Shown: positions 23,857 to 31,992 of the stretch, one piece after another | Layout of the letters: each line of letters begins with the position of its first letter | Position numbering within the stretch: the stretch's first letter is position 1 | Assembly: GCF_005405265.1 (NCBI RefSeq) | Contig: NZ_BJDS01000021.1 | Coordinates: 1 to 41,108 of the forward strand | DNA: 41,108 nt | DNA from: Enterococcus songbeiensis | GTDB taxonomy: Bacteria; Bacillota; Bacilli; Lactobacillales; Enterococcaceae | Direction of reading: 5' to 3' | The notes under the pieces: model-generated | The model's input: the letters and a program-made list of their open reading frames with translations, nothing else | Databases searched by the model: none | What the model was told of the DNA's origin: nothing | Translations under genes and position numbers: made by a program

Positions 23857-23888
23857 AACCAAGAGACGAGTGCTCTTGGTTTTTTTTG
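23857..23888 (+). terminator. Terminator of the HAAS operon
   Basis: AACCAAGAG (23857-23865) pairs with CTCTTGGTT (23873-23881) around seven bases, with an eight-T run. Confidence 0.9.
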
Positions 23889-23920
23889 AGTCTGGTTTTT
23901 ACTGCTTTTAATCGGAAGTT

Positions 23921-23929
23921 TGTTATAAT
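23921..23929 (+). promoter_or_regulatory. folC extended -10 promoter
   Basis: TG-T-TATAAT, a perfect extended -10, about 31 bases before folC. The -35 is weak. Confidence 0.6.
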
Positions 23930-23959
23930 AAAATTACAAAAAGAAAATGGGGTGAGTAA

Positions 23960-25279
23960 ATGGTCAAAACTGGAGAGGAAGCGGTGACCTGGATTCACAA
24001 TCGGCTAATGAATGGTCCCCGTCCGGGTTTGGAGCGGGTTAATGCGTTATTGGATCGAGTAGGACATCCAGAAAAAAAATTAACGGTGATTCATATTGCT
24101 GGAACGAACGGCAAAGGATCAACGGTTAGCTATTTGCGCAGTATGTTAGAAGAAACCGGGCTGACCGTGGGAACCTTTACATCGCCTTTTATTATTCGCT
24201 TTAATGATCGGATTGAACTTAATAGCTCAGATATTTCAAATGAAGATTTGGTCCGTTATGTCAATAAATATCAACCTTTTGTGGAAGATATCAATCAAAA
24301 TGCCGGATTGGGTGATATTACAGAATTTGAATTGATTACAGCAATGGCCTTCGATTATTTTCTGGAGAAAAAAGTAGATGTAGCAGTCGTCGAAGTGGGC
24401 ATCGGCGGTTTGTTGGATTCTACCAATGTTGTGGCCCCTTTTTTAACCGGGATTACAACAATCGGAATGGATCATATGGACATGCTGGGAGATACGATTG
24501 AAGAAATTGCTGCACAAAAGGCAGGAATCATCAAAAAGAATGTCCCCGTAGTCACTGGGAATATTCCGGAAGCGGCTCTTGAAGTCATCACTCAAAAAGC
24601 ACAGCGAGAAAATGCACCAATTTATTCGTTAGGTGAAGCCTATCACGTTAACTACTTACATCCGGATGAAGAATGGGGAGAAGTGTTCACGTATTCAAGC
24701 AAGCTGGGAAAACGGACCAATTTAAGTATTCCTCTTGTTGGTTCTCATCAGCCGGAAAATGCGGCATTGGCGATTCAGTTGTTTGAACTTTTTTGTGAAA
24801 TGAAACAATTGCCGCTGAAAAACAAAGACATTGTGAATGGACTGAAACGCGCAAAATGGCCGGCGCGAATGGAGCGTTTGAGTCAAGAACCGCTGATTAT
24901 GATTGACGGTGCCCATAATGTTCACGCAGTCAAGAGACTCGTCGAGACCATGAAAAAAGAGTTTAAAGACTATCAAATCAGTATTCTGTTTTCTGCCATT
25001 ACGACAAAAAATGTACAGGAGATGCTAGATCTCCTTTTGGAAATTCCAAAGGCGAAGATTTATCTGACAACCTTTGACCATCCCAAAGCAATCTCCCTCA
25101 ATGATAATTTTGTTGTGCCAAATAATGAGCGGGTATCAATCGTTTCTTTGTGGCAATTTGGTTTAGCAGAAATATTAGAAAAAATGACCAGTGAAGATTT
25201 ATTGTTGATTACTGGATCATTGTATTTTGTTTCAGATGTGCGAAAATTATTACTGGAAATGGGAGAGATCAATGAATAG
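23960..25279 (+). CDS. folC: Bifunctional folylpolyglutamate synthase / dihydrofolate synthase
   Basis: A 439-residue Mur-ligase-superfamily enzyme adding glutamate to folates. The ATP loop is VIHIAGTNGKGSTVSYL (about residues 43-59). VGTFTSPFIIRFNDRI follows. VAVVEVGIGGLLDSTNVV and TTIGMDHMDMLGDTIEEIA are signature blocks. The C-terminal domain has WPARMERLSQEPLIMIDGAHN. The cytosolic product keeps folates in the cell. The ATG at 23960 follows a GGGGTGA RBS. In many Firmicutes folC follows valS; here the HAAS unit lies between. Its last 8 bases overlap the downstream HAD gene (ATGAATAG), indicating translational coupling. Confidence 0.96.
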   Translation: MVKTGEEAVTWIHNRLMNGPRPGLERVNALLDRVGHPEKKLTVIHIAGTNGKGSTVSYLRSMLEETGLTVGTFTSPFIIRFNDRIELNSSDISNEDLVRYVNKYQPFVEDINQNAGLGDITEFELITAMAFDYFLEKKVDVAVVEVGIGGLLDSTNVVAPFLTGITTIGMDHMDMLGDTIEEIAAQKAGIIKKNVPVVTGNIPEAALEVITQKAQRENAPIYSLGEAYHVNYLHPDEEWGEVFTYSSKLGKRTNLSIPLVGSHQPENAALAIQLFELFCEMKQLPLKNKDIVNGLKRAKWPARMERLSQEPLIMIDGAHNVHAVKRLVETMKKEFKDYQISILFSAITTKNVQEMLDLLLEIPKAKIYLTTFDHPKAISLNDNFVVPNNERVSIVSLWQFGLAEILEKMTSEDLLLITGSLYFVSDVRKLLLEMGEINE

Positions 25280-25943
25280 ATTAGCAGGTGTCATTTTTGA
25301 CATGGACGGATTGATTTTTGACACGGAAATGATTTATTACGAAGCAACACAAATCGTTGCAGATGAGTTGAAGATTCCTTACGACAAAGCATTGTATCTA
25401 AGATTTCTTGGGGTGTCAGACGAGGAGGTATGGGAAGGGTATCATCGGTTGTTTGATGAAACCTTTGGTACGGAATATGTCCAACAATTTATTGAACAAT
25501 CGTACCGTAAAACGCTTGAAATGTTTGAGGCGGGACAAGCCAGTTTAAAACCGGGGGTACGGGAATTGCTGCGTGCATTGGATGATGCCGGTCTTCCCCG
25601 TGTGGTTGCCTCTAGCAATCAACGGGAAGTAATCGATCGATTATTGGCAGTTTCAAATCTAAGTCATGAATTTACGGAAATCATATCCTTTGAAGATGTT
25701 GTACGAGCAAAACCTGATCCGGAAATTTTTGAAGTCGCGCAACAGCGTCTACAACTGCCGAAAGAACGCTTGGTTATTTTGGAGGATTCTCAAAATGGTA
25801 TTTTAGCCGCCCATGCTGCGGGAATTCCGGTGATTATGGTACCGGATCTGCTATTGCCGGATGAAGAATTAAAACAAAAGACTGTAGCAGTTTTAGATTC
25901 ATTAGTAGAAGTGCCGTCATTTTTGCAACGCTTCTATAATTAA
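25272..25943 (+). CDS. HAD-IA phosphatase, beta-phosphoglucomutase-like
   Basis: A 223-residue HAD hydrolase of the PgmB/YhcW-like subgroup. Motif I is GVIFDMDGLIFDTEM with Asp10 and Asp12. Motif II is VVASSNQREV, motif III the Lys in VVRAKPDPEIFEVA, and motif IV VILEDSQNGILAAHAAGIPVIMVPDL. Members dephosphorylate or isomerise phosphosugars; the substrate is unresolved. The start is ATG 25272, with GGGAGAG (25261-25267) upstream, overlapping the folC stop by 8 bases. It is the second gene of a folC-HAD operon ending at the terminator placed immediately before radC. Confidence 0.93.
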   Translation: MNRLAGVIFDMDGLIFDTEMIYYEATQIVADELKIPYDKALYLRFLGVSDEEVWEGYHRLFDETFGTEYVQQFIEQSYRKTLEMFEAGQASLKPGVRELLRALDDAGLPRVVASSNQREVIDRLLAVSNLSHEFTEIISFEDVVRAKPDPEIFEVAQQRLQLPKERLVILEDSQNGILAAHAAGIPVIMVPDLLLPDEELKQKTVAVLDSLVEVPSFLQRFYN

Positions 25944-25960
25944 TTTCATCAATTTTTGAC

Positions 25961-26004
25961 CTCCTTTGCGTATTTATTATCAGAAAGCGTAAAGGAGTTT
26001 TTTT
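25961..26004 (+). terminator. Terminator that includes the radC ribosome binding site
   Basis: CTCCTTTGCG (25961-25970) pairs with CGTAAAGGAG (25988-25997), 10 bp with one G-U, around a 17-base loop. Seven T (25998-26004) follow. The 3' arm is the AAAGGAG ribosome binding site of radC, and the T-run is its spacer to the ATG at 26005. Confidence 0.8.
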
Positions 26005-26691
26005 ATGGAAGCAAAACGGATGATTCCGCAAAGTTCACTGCCCCGAGAACGGTTATTGGATTATGGTCCGGAGGCTCTTTCCAATCAAGAGTTGTTGGCA
26101 ATTTTACTGCGTACCGGCAGTAAATCCGATAATGTAATGGAGGTAGCGGGAAATATTTTGGGAGAATTTCCAAGTCTTTATGATTTAAAGGCAGCCAGCT
26201 TGGAGGAATTGATGGCGATTCGCGGCATTGGTCAGATTAAGGCCATTGAATTGCAGGCAACAATGGAACTGGGGCAGCGGATTCAGCGTTCACTGCAACC
26301 AAAATTAGGCAAAGTTCGCTCAAGTTTTGATTTGGCTTTTCGTCTAATCGAGGAATTAAAAGATTATCAGCAGGAACATTTTATCTGTTTATATTTGAAT
26401 ACTAAAAATGAAATCATTCAAAAGCAAACGCTGTTCAAGGGATCGCTGAATCAAAGCATTGCCCACCCGAGAGAGATTTTTCGAGTGGCAGTGCGTTTTA
26501 GTGCCGCCCGTTTGATTGTTGTCCACAATCATCCCAGCGGAAATCCCAAACCTTCTGAAAATGATTTGGCTTTTACTCGTCGGTTGAAGGAATGCGGAGA
26601 TATGATGGGGATTGATTTATTGGATCATATTATCACCGGACATGATAAATACATTAGTTTACGGGAAGAAGGTTTTTTTGATAAAATGTAA
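26005..26691 (+). CDS. radC: RadC family JAMM/MPN+ protein
   Basis: A 228-residue RadC protein. A UPF0758-type N-terminus (PRERLLDYGPEALSNQELLAILL) includes a helix-hairpin-helix (LMAIRGIGQIKAIELQA, residues about 69-85). The C-terminal JAMM metalloprotease-like domain has His174, His176 and Asp187 in VVHNHPSGNPKPSENDLAF, all metal ligands present. Despite its name, a role in DNA repair is not firmly established. The ATG at 26005 follows AAAGGAG by 7 bases, but this RBS is part of a terminator hairpin, so expression should be limited by both termination and RBS occlusion. I found no separate promoter after the hairpin. Confidence 0.95.
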   Translation: MEAKRMIPQSSLPRERLLDYGPEALSNQELLAILLRTGSKSDNVMEVAGNILGEFPSLYDLKAASLEELMAIRGIGQIKAIELQATMELGQRIQRSLQPKLGKVRSSFDLAFRLIEELKDYQQEHFICLYLNTKNEIIQKQTLFKGSLNQSIAHPREIFRVAVRFSAARLIVVHNHPSGNPKPSENDLAFTRRLKECGDMMGIDLLDHIITGHDKYISLREEGFFDKM

Positions 26692-26695
26692 CAGC

Positions 26696-26724
26696 TTGCA
26701 AAAATCCCCATAAGAGTGTAAACT
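26696..26724 (+). promoter_or_regulatory. Cold-shock gene promoter
   Basis: TTGCAA (26696-26701), a 17-bp spacer and TAAACT (26719-26724). The start site near 26731 gives a leader of about 100 nt, as in regulated csp genes. Confidence 0.75.
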
Positions 26725-26834
26725 ATTTATGTAATTTTGTTTGGGAATAGAAGTTGAAACAGCAGTTACACCTCTATCGTACGCGAGCAATGTTACAATC
26801 AATCAAGTGCTTTTGCACGAGGAGGTTTTTTATC

Positions 26835-27035
26835 ATGGAAAATGGAACAGTAAAATGGTTTAACGCAGAAAAAGGTTTTGGCTTTATTTCTCGTGAAGAC
26901 GGCAGCGATGTATTCGTACATTTCTCTGCAATCCAAGGAGATGGCTTCAAAACGTTAGAAGAAGGTCAAGCAGTGACTTTCGACGTGGAAGAATCTGACC
27001 GCGGACCACAAGCAACAAACGTTGTTAAAGCGTAG
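26835..27035 (+). CDS. Cold-shock protein, CspA family
   Basis: A 66-residue single cold-shock domain. It starts [18 protein letters not shown], with RNP1 (KGFGFI) and RNP2 (VFVHF), and ends [10 protein letters not shown]. It binds single-stranded RNA and DNA and acts as an RNA chaperone in the cytoplasm. Upstream in-frame codons exist, but ATG 26835 is the family start and follows GAGGAGG by about 10 bases. The roughly 100-nt leader contains a small hairpin (GTGC-TTTT-GCAC, 26809-26820) touching the RBS, consistent with temperature-dependent translation. It is a single gene with a strong promoter and terminator. Confidence 0.96.
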   Translation: MENGTVKWFNAEKGFGFISREDGSDVFVHFSAIQGDGFKTLEEGQAVTFDVEESDRGPQATNVVKA

Positions 27036-27048
27036 TTGACTGTATATA

Positions 27049-27094
27049 AAAAGCATGACATCAGCAATTTGCTGAATTGTCATGCTTTTTTTTT
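27049..27094. terminator. Terminator after the cold-shock gene
   Basis: AAAAGCATGACA (27049-27060) pairs with TGTCATGCTTTT (27078-27089), with an inner TCAGC/GCTGA stem and a long T-run. It can also serve the convergent TetR gene. Confidence 0.9.
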
Positions 27095-27096
27095 AA

Positions 27097-27555
27097 TTAT
27101 TTAGCGAGCACTTTAGGGATTTTTTCAAAGCTTTTGACCGCAGCTTTGCCTAGGGTATAATACCAGAAAGTTTCAAAGTCTTCTGCCGGGGCAAGCTGTT
27201 GAAAGTGTTGGCGTAGAACCTGTTTGATTTCGTTGCGGCAGCAATCATCCATCAGGAAAAAACGCTGAAATTCTTTTGGGGCCTGCTGTGCGTAACTGCA
27301 GATATTTTCTGTTAGTTCCGAAAGCGTCGTGGTTTCAGAAAGCTGAATCGCTTGTTCTACTTTTTCAAGGATATAGGTACCTGCCGCTTGCTTGTATTCC
27401 TGCAGCGTCTGGAATTCACGATAGATCGGTTGCGTGGAACAGGCCATTTTTTTGGCGATGTTACGGGCGTGAAATTGTTCAAAACCTTGCTCTACAATCA
27501 GCTGAAAGGCACCCTGTAATAAATGCTGGCGGTAGATTTTCTTCGTGCGTACCAT
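27097..27555 (-). CDS. TetR/AcrR family regulator
   Basis: A 152-residue, rather short TetR-like regulator. The N-terminal helix-turn-helix is RQHLLQGAFQLIVEQGFEQFHARNIAKKMACSTQ (in two parts: helix 1 to residue 22, recognition region about 28-45), then PIYREFQTLQEYKQAA. The C-terminal ligand domain is small and contains a Cys pair (FFLMDDCCRNEI). The ATG at 27553-27555 is supported by GGAGG 8 bases upstream; longer starts lack an RBS. It probably represses its own promoter through the ATTATG-N4-CATAAT palindrome 26 bases upstream. The target genes and ligand are unknown; nothing divergent is adjacent. Confidence 0.85.
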   Translation of the reverse strand: MVRTKKIYRQHLLQGAFQLIVEQGFEQFHARNIAKKMACSTQPIYREFQTLQEYKQAAGTYILEKVEQAIQLSETTTLSELTENICSYAQQAPKEFQRFFLMDDCCRNEIKQVLRQHFQQLAPAEDFETFWYYTLGKAAVKSFEKIPKVLAK

Positions 27556-27580
27556 GACAATATCCTCCTGAAAAAATAAG

Positions 27581-27596
27581 ATTATGTTATCATAAT
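27581..27596. promoter_or_regulatory. Palindrome, candidate TetR operator
   Basis: ATTATG-TTAT-CATAAT is a perfect inverted repeat in the leader/promoter zone of the TetR gene. On the minus strand it includes TATTATG and TATGAT sequences that could be a -10. Autoregulation is inferred from position. Confidence 0.5.
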
Positions 27597-27718
27597 ACCA
27601 CAAAAAACACGAAGATAATTTTTAAAAACCATTATTTGCATCAAAAATATTCAAATAAATTAAGGATTATGATTGAAAACGTTCATTTTTGGATAATTAA
27701 CGATTTAAAGAAACAGCG

Positions 27719-27943
27719 TTATTTAAAAGGTGAGGGATAACTTTTTAATAAACGATCCAGTTCATCGTTTAGGGCTGTTTCGTACCGGAGACGCCACTTT
27801 TTTTCGTAAGCGACGGCAGCTTGGCGAGTAGCAAATTTTCGCTTTTCTTTTAAGTGACTGGTTTTGCGTTTTACTTTTTTGCCTTTACGTTTAATCAGTT
27901 CATCTACCAGTTCATTGATAAATTCTTCTCGGGTTTGCGTCAT
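27719..27943 (-). CDS. Small basic protein, unknown function
   Basis: A 74-residue, highly charged protein: MTQTREEFINELVDELIKRK, then a basic stretch KGKKVKRKTSHLKEKRKF, then a predicted amphipathic helix (AYEKKWRLRYETALNDELDRLL). There are no cysteines and no membrane segment. AAAGGA lies 8-9 bases before the ATG (27941-27943), and the longer frame upstream runs through the rnjA terminator, so the short start is preferred. I do not recognise a family. Its position just after the rnjA terminator means it depends on read-through or a promoter buried in the hairpin. The basic character suggests nucleic-acid or ribosome contact, which is speculation. Confidence 0.7.
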   Translation of the reverse strand: MTQTREEFINELVDELIKRKGKKVKRKTSHLKEKRKFATRQAAVAYEKKWRLRYETALNDELDRLLKSYPSPFK

Positions 27944-27962
27944 GGAAACCGTCCTTTCTAAT

Positions 27963-28007
27963 AAAAAAAGCGAGGCCTCCGTCAAAAATCATCCGGGGAC
28001 CTCAGCT
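27963..28007 (-). terminator. rnjA operon terminator
   Basis: On the minus strand GAGGTCCCC pairs imperfectly with GGAGGCCTC (one wobble and one mismatch), followed by seven T (complement of 27963-27969). Confidence 0.78.
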
Positions 28008-28009
28008 GT

Positions 28010-29689
28010 TTATTGTTCATCCGGAGACATGATCATGGATAGGATCATTGGATGACGTTCCGTTTTTTCAAATAAGAAGGGTTGCAACGCCGAAGACATT
28101 GCTTCTCTAAGTTTGTGTTCATTGCAGTTTGGTTGGTTCAAAGCTTCTCGCAATGCTTTAAACAAAATTGTTTGGCCTTCGTTAATCATATCACCGGATT
28201 CACGCATGTAAACAAACCCGCGAGATAAAATATCCGGACCAGCCAAGACTTCTTTTTTCGCCATGTCGATGGTTGCCACAGCAAGGACCAAACCTTCTTC
28301 AGAAAGTATCCGACGATCCCGCAAAACAACATTCCCGATATCACCGATTCCGCTGCCGTCGATGTAGACATCATTGGCATTGAAATGACCGGCTAAGCGA
28401 GCACTGTCAGCAGTCAGCGCAAGAATATCGCCATTGTCCATCAAGAAACAATTTTCTTTCGGTACACCGGTGTCTTGGGCAAGCTGGGTATGAATCTTCA
28501 ACATCCGAAATTCTCCATGGACCGGCATAAAGAATTTGGGTTTCATGAGCCGAAGCATCAATTTTTGTTCTTCTTGTCCACCATGACCAGAAGTATGGAC
28601 GTTGTTTAATTTTCCATGAATCACATCCGCACCGGCTTCTAACAGCAAGTTAATCAAATGATTGACACTGGTAGTATTGCCGGGAATTGGAGAGCTGGAA
28701 AAAATGACGGTATCATCAGGTTGAATCTGGATTTGGCGATGGGTTCCGTTGGCAATTCGACTCAAAGCAGCCATTGGTTCCCCTTGAGAACCGGTACATA
28801 AAATCATTGTTTCATTTGCTGGTAAGCGATTGATTTCATGGGCATCAATGAACGTCCCATCTGGAACTTTGATATAGCCTAATTTTTGTCCGTTTACAAT
28901 GGCATTTTCCATGCTTCGACCAAAAACAGCAATTTTTCGACCGGTTGCCACTGCGGCATCCGCTGCTTGTTGCAATCGGAAAATATTCGAAGCAAAACTG
29001 GCAAAAATGATCCGACCTTCTATTTTTTCAAAAATCTTTAAAATAGAAGCACCAATCGTTTTTTCAGATTTGGTAAACGTTGGAATTTCGGCATTAGTAC
29101 TGTCAGAAAGCAGACAAAGCACACCTTCTTCACCGATTCGTGCCATTTTATGCAGATTGGCTGGTTCTCCCACTGGAGTGAAATCATATTTGAAATCTCC
29201 GGTCGCAACGATGTTGCCAGAAGGTGTTTTTACGACCACTCCTAAGGCATCCGGGATACTGTGGGTGGTACGGAAAAAGCTGACGGATGTTTTACGGAAA
29301 CGGATCACTGTGTCTTCGTGGATCTCATGCAAGGTTGCGTCTCGTAACAAGCCGTGTTCTTCTAATTTATTTGTAATCAATGCCAGCGCTAAAGGACCGG
29401 CATAAATCGGAATGTTGGCTTGACGTAAAAGATAAGGAATACCACCGATATGGTCTTCATGACCATGGGTGATGACCAAAGCTTTTACTTTTGCCAAATT
29501 TTGTACGATATAGCTGTAATCAGGAATGACATAGTCAATCCCAAGCAGTTCATCTTCCGGAAATTTGATTCCGGCATCAATGATGATAATTTCGTCTTGG
29601 AATTGAACCCCATAACAGTTTTTCCCAATCTCACCTAAACCGCCGACGCCAAAAACGCCGGTTTCATTGTTTTTAAGAGAAACTTTCAT
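28010..29689 (-). CDS. rnjA: Ribonuclease J1
   Basis: A 559-residue metallo-beta-lactamase/beta-CASP ribonuclease. It acts as both a 5'-3' exonuclease and an endonuclease in mRNA decay and rRNA maturation. The zinc motif is [13 protein letters not shown] (His75-His80). [16 protein letters not shown] and the beta-CASP blocks [15 protein letters not shown] and [18 protein letters not shown] follow, then [13 protein letters not shown] and [13 protein letters not shown]. It is assigned to J1 rather than J2 because it follows rpoY, as in B. subtilis rpoY-rnjA. The ATG (29687-29689) lies one base after the rpoY stop, with its GGAG inside rpoY. Confidence 0.96.
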   Translation of the reverse strand: MKVSLKNNETGVFGVGGLGEIGKNCYGVQFQDEIIIIDAGIKFPEDELLGIDYVIPDYSYIVQNLAKVKALVITHGHEDHIGGIPYLLRQANIPIYAGPLALALITNKLEEHGLLRDATLHEIHEDTVIRFRKTSVSFFRTTHSIPDALGVVVKTPSGNIVATGDFKYDFTPVGEPANLHKMARIGEEGVLCLLSDSTNAEIPTFTKSEKTIGASILKIFEKIEGRIIFASFASNIFRLQQAADAAVATGRKIAVFGRSMENAIVNGQKLGYIKVPDGTFIDAHEINRLPANETMILCTGSQGEPMAALSRIANGTHRQIQIQPDDTVIFSSSPIPGNTTSVNHLINLLLEAGADVIHGKLNNVHTSGHGGQEEQKLMLRLMKPKFFMPVHGEFRMLKIHTQLAQDTGVPKENCFLMDNGDILALTADSARLAGHFNANDVYIDGSGIGDIGNVVLRDRRILSEEGLVLAVATIDMAKKEVLAGPDILSRGFVYMRESGDMINEGQTILFKALREALNQPNCNEHKLREAMSSALQPFLFEKTERHPMILSMIMSPDEQ

Positions 29690-29690
29690 C

Positions 29691-29903
29691 TTAAAACTCC
29701 GTTAATTTGAAATCAGTGTTTTCTTTTTCGTACTCTAGATGACTTCCTTCTAAAGCTTGAATGTACTCGATGTTATATGGGGTATTTTCTTCCACTTGTT
29801 GACGAGCAGCAACTTCATCGACTGCATCGATATAAAGGGATTGTGTTTGTTCCCGTTTTGGGTTACGGGTTTTTGTTTCTTGGTAAAATACTTTATAGAT
29901 CAT
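29691..29903 (-). CDS. rpoY: RNA polymerase epsilon subunit RpoY (DUF1447)
   Basis: A 70-residue protein of the RpoY/YkzG family, the small epsilon subunit of Firmicutes RNA polymerase. It starts [20 protein letters not shown] and contains [21 protein letters not shown] and a terminal DFKLTEF, all typical. It is co-transcribed with rnjA, from which it is separated by one base. GAAGGAGA lies before the ATG, and a small hairpin (TTCTGC/GCAGAA, 29919-29935) sits immediately upstream of that RBS. The promoter was not identified with confidence. Confidence 0.95.
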   Translation of the reverse strand: MIYKVFYQETKTRNPKREQTQSLYIDAVDEVAARQQVEENTPYNIEYIQALEGSHLEYEKENTDFKLTEF

Positions 29904-30258
29904 AAAAAATTCTCCTTCTTCTGCTTTTTGCAGAACTGTTTTTAGTTAAACGGCGGCACAACAAAATGCAAGGGGGACCCCTCGTTTTTCTTTCAATACT
30001 TTTTACAGACTAGGTCGTGAGTAAAAAGAGAAAGCCTCGTCATTGCTTTCCGAATGTTTTTACAAAAATTCAACCGTTCGTTTGGTATACAAAGATACCG
30101 AATTATCATTATTTTAGCATAAAAGAAGTAAGAAGTATAGAAAGTGGATCAATTGAAAAGGAAAATCTACCGGAATTTGGTTTTTATCGCGGGATGTGGT
30201 TCTCTTGCGAAAACTCCTGTGCTATATTAAAAGTAATGCGAAAAAAGGAGGGCTTTGC
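29904..30258. other. 355-bp intergenic region between divergent operons
   Basis: It holds the rpoY RBS hairpin (29919-29935), a G/C-rich dyad (AGGGG-GA-CCCCT, about 29973-29984), a dyad GGTAT-ACAAAG-ATACC (30084-30099) and, at the right end, the promoter and AAGGAGG of the ABC transporter. An open frame (30017-30262) is present but lacks a proper RBS and recognisable sequence, so it is not called as a gene. Confidence 0.55.
30220..30228 (+). promoter_or_regulatory. Promoter of the ABC exporter operon
   Basis: TG-C-TATATT, an extended -10, with a weak TTCTCT -35 at 30200-30205 (17-bp spacer). The start site would be near 30235, giving a leader of about 24 nt. Confidence 0.5.
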
Positions 30259-31992
30259 TTGAAATTAATGTGGCATTACACAATGCGCTATAAAAAGCTG
30301 TTATTTTTTGATTTTATTTGTGTGTTTGGCTTTATTTTGATCGAATTGGGATTACCCACGATTTTAGCGCGCATGATCGATGTTGGGATCCGCAACAACG
30401 ACATGGAGTATATTAAAAAAATGGGTCTGTTGATGATTGGTATCACAATCGTCGGCATTATTATGAATATTTTATTGGGGTATTTTACCTCTCGAATCAC
30501 TACCAATATCGTTGCGGATATTCGGGATGATTTGTTTGAACGAATCCAAAATTATTCACACCATGAATATGAAGCAATCGGTGTATCCTCATTGATTACC
30601 CGGGTGACCAATGATGCCTATCAAATCATGCTTTTTATGCAAAATATTTTGCGAACGGGATTTATGACACCAATGATGTTTGTGGTCAGCCTGTACATGG
30701 TGATGCGTACCAGTACCAGATTGGGAATGTATGTCTTGCTGGCTTTGCCTTTGCTGTTGATTGCAGTCGTTGCGATTGCTCGAATTTCCGAACCGCTTTC
30801 CACTAAGCAACAGAAAAATTTGGATAAGATCAACGGTATTTTACGAGAAAATCTTTCCGGCTTGCGGGTCATTCGTGCGTTTGTCAACGAACGCTTTGAA
30901 GAAAAACGTTTTGGTAAAGTGAATGATGCCTATACCTCCAGTTCGAAAAGTTTGTTTAAACTAATGGCAGTAGCACAGCCCGGGTTTTTCTTTTTGTTCA
31001 ATTTAGTCATGGTTCTGATTATTTGGCAAGGAAGTATCCAAATCAATAATGGCGAGCTATTTGTCGGTGATTTAATTGCGTTTATCGAGTATATTTTTCA
31101 TGCACTCTTTTCCTTTATGCTGTTTGCTTCTGTCTTTATGATGTACCCTAGAGCGGCGGTATCGGCGGGACGGATTCAAGAAGCATTGGATGCAATACCA
31201 GATATCGTAGAAAAAGAAGACGCAGTGACAGAAACAAAAGAAAAAGGCTACCTTGAATTTAAAAACGTGACTTTTGCTTATCCGGGACATGCAGAAAGTC
31301 CTGTGATTCGAAATGTCAGTTTTACTGCAAAACCGGGAGAAACAGTGGCCTTTATTGGTAGTACCGGTAGTGGAAAATCGACCTTAATCCAATTGATTCC
31401 CCGCTTTTATGATGTGAGCGAGGGGGAAGTGCTGGTCGACGGTGTGGACGTTCGTCAGTTTCGATTGTCGGCATTACGGCAAAAAATCGGCTATATTCCA
31501 CAAAAAGCACTGCTCTTTACCGGAACGATTGCTGAAAATATGCGTTACGGAAAAGAAGATGCTACTCAAGCAGAAATGGAACGTGCGGCAGAAATCGCTC
31601 AAGCCGCAGAGTTTATTGCCCAAACACCTGATGGTTTCGATGCACACCTTTCAGAAGGAGGCACCAATTTTTCTGGTGGACAAAAACAACGATTGGCGAT
31701 TGCTCGGGCAATTATCCGGCAGCCGGAGATTTATATATTTGATGACAGTTTTTCGGCATTGGATTATCAAACTGATGCCAAATTACGGGCACGATTGAAA
31801 CAGGAAACAACAGAATCGACTGTTTTAATCGTTGCTCAACGGGTGGGGACAATCATGCACGCAGATAAGATCATTGTCTTAAATGAAGGGGATGTTGTCG
31901 GTATGGGCACCCATCAAGAATTATTGGCGACTTGTCCGGTGTATTACGATATTGCCGCATCACAATTGTCAGAGGAGGAGTTGGCACGATGA
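30259..31992 (+). CDS. Heterodimeric ABC exporter, subunit with the degenerate ATP site
   Basis: A 577-residue half-transporter: six N-terminal transmembrane helices (residues about 15-310) fused to an ATPase domain. Walker A is GSTGSGKST (367-375), the Q-loop YIPQKALLF, and the signature FSGGQ (471-475). After Walker B the catalytic Glu is replaced by Asp (IFDDS, Asp496), and the switch His is Gln527 (VAQRVGTI). These changes mark the non-hydrolysing site of a heterodimer. The start is TTG 30259, six bases after AAGGAGGG; ATG 30268 is too far away. Its stop overlaps the start of subunit 2 (ATGA). Relatives such as LmrCD, EfrAB and YheI/YheH export drugs; the substrate here is unknown. Confidence 0.93.
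   Translation: MKLMWHYTMRYKKLLFFDFICVFGFILIELGLPTILARMIDVGIRNNDMEYIKKMGLLMIGITIVGIIMNILLGYFTSRITTNIVADIRDDLFERIQNYSHHEYEAIGVSSLITRVTNDAYQIMLFMQNILRTGFMTPMMFVVSLYMVMRTSTRLGMYVLLALPLLLIAVVAIARISEPLSTKQQKNLDKINGILRENLSGLRVIRAFVNERFEEKRFGKVNDAYTSSSKSLFKLMAVAQPGFFFLFNLVMVLIIWQGSIQINNGELFVGDLIAFIEYIFHALFSFMLFASVFMMYPRAAVSAGRIQEALDAIPDIVEKEDAVTETKEKGYLEFKNVTFAYPGHAESPVIRNVSFTAKPGETVAFIGSTGSGKSTLIQLIPRFYDVSEGEVLVDGVDVRQFRLSALRQKIGYIPQKALLFTGTIAENMRYGKEDATQAEMERAAEIAQAAEFIAQTPDGFDAHLSEGGTNFSGGQKQRLAIARAIIRQPEIYIFDDSFSALDYQTDAKLRARLKQETTESTVLIVAQRVGTIMHADKIIVLNEGDVVGMGTHQELLATCPVYYDIAASQLSEEELAR

Noticed and set aside
28899-29405. A 168-codon frame on the plus strand inside rnjA
   Set aside because: It is antisense to a strongly conserved gene, has no RBS, and shows the Ser/Arg-rich composition of a shadow frame.
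30017-30262. An 81-codon plus-strand frame (GTG start) whose stop overlaps the ABC exporter start as TTGA
   Set aside because: No suitable RBS, no recognisable domain, composition unlike neighbours, and it runs across the exporter promoter. The stop overlap is probably chance.
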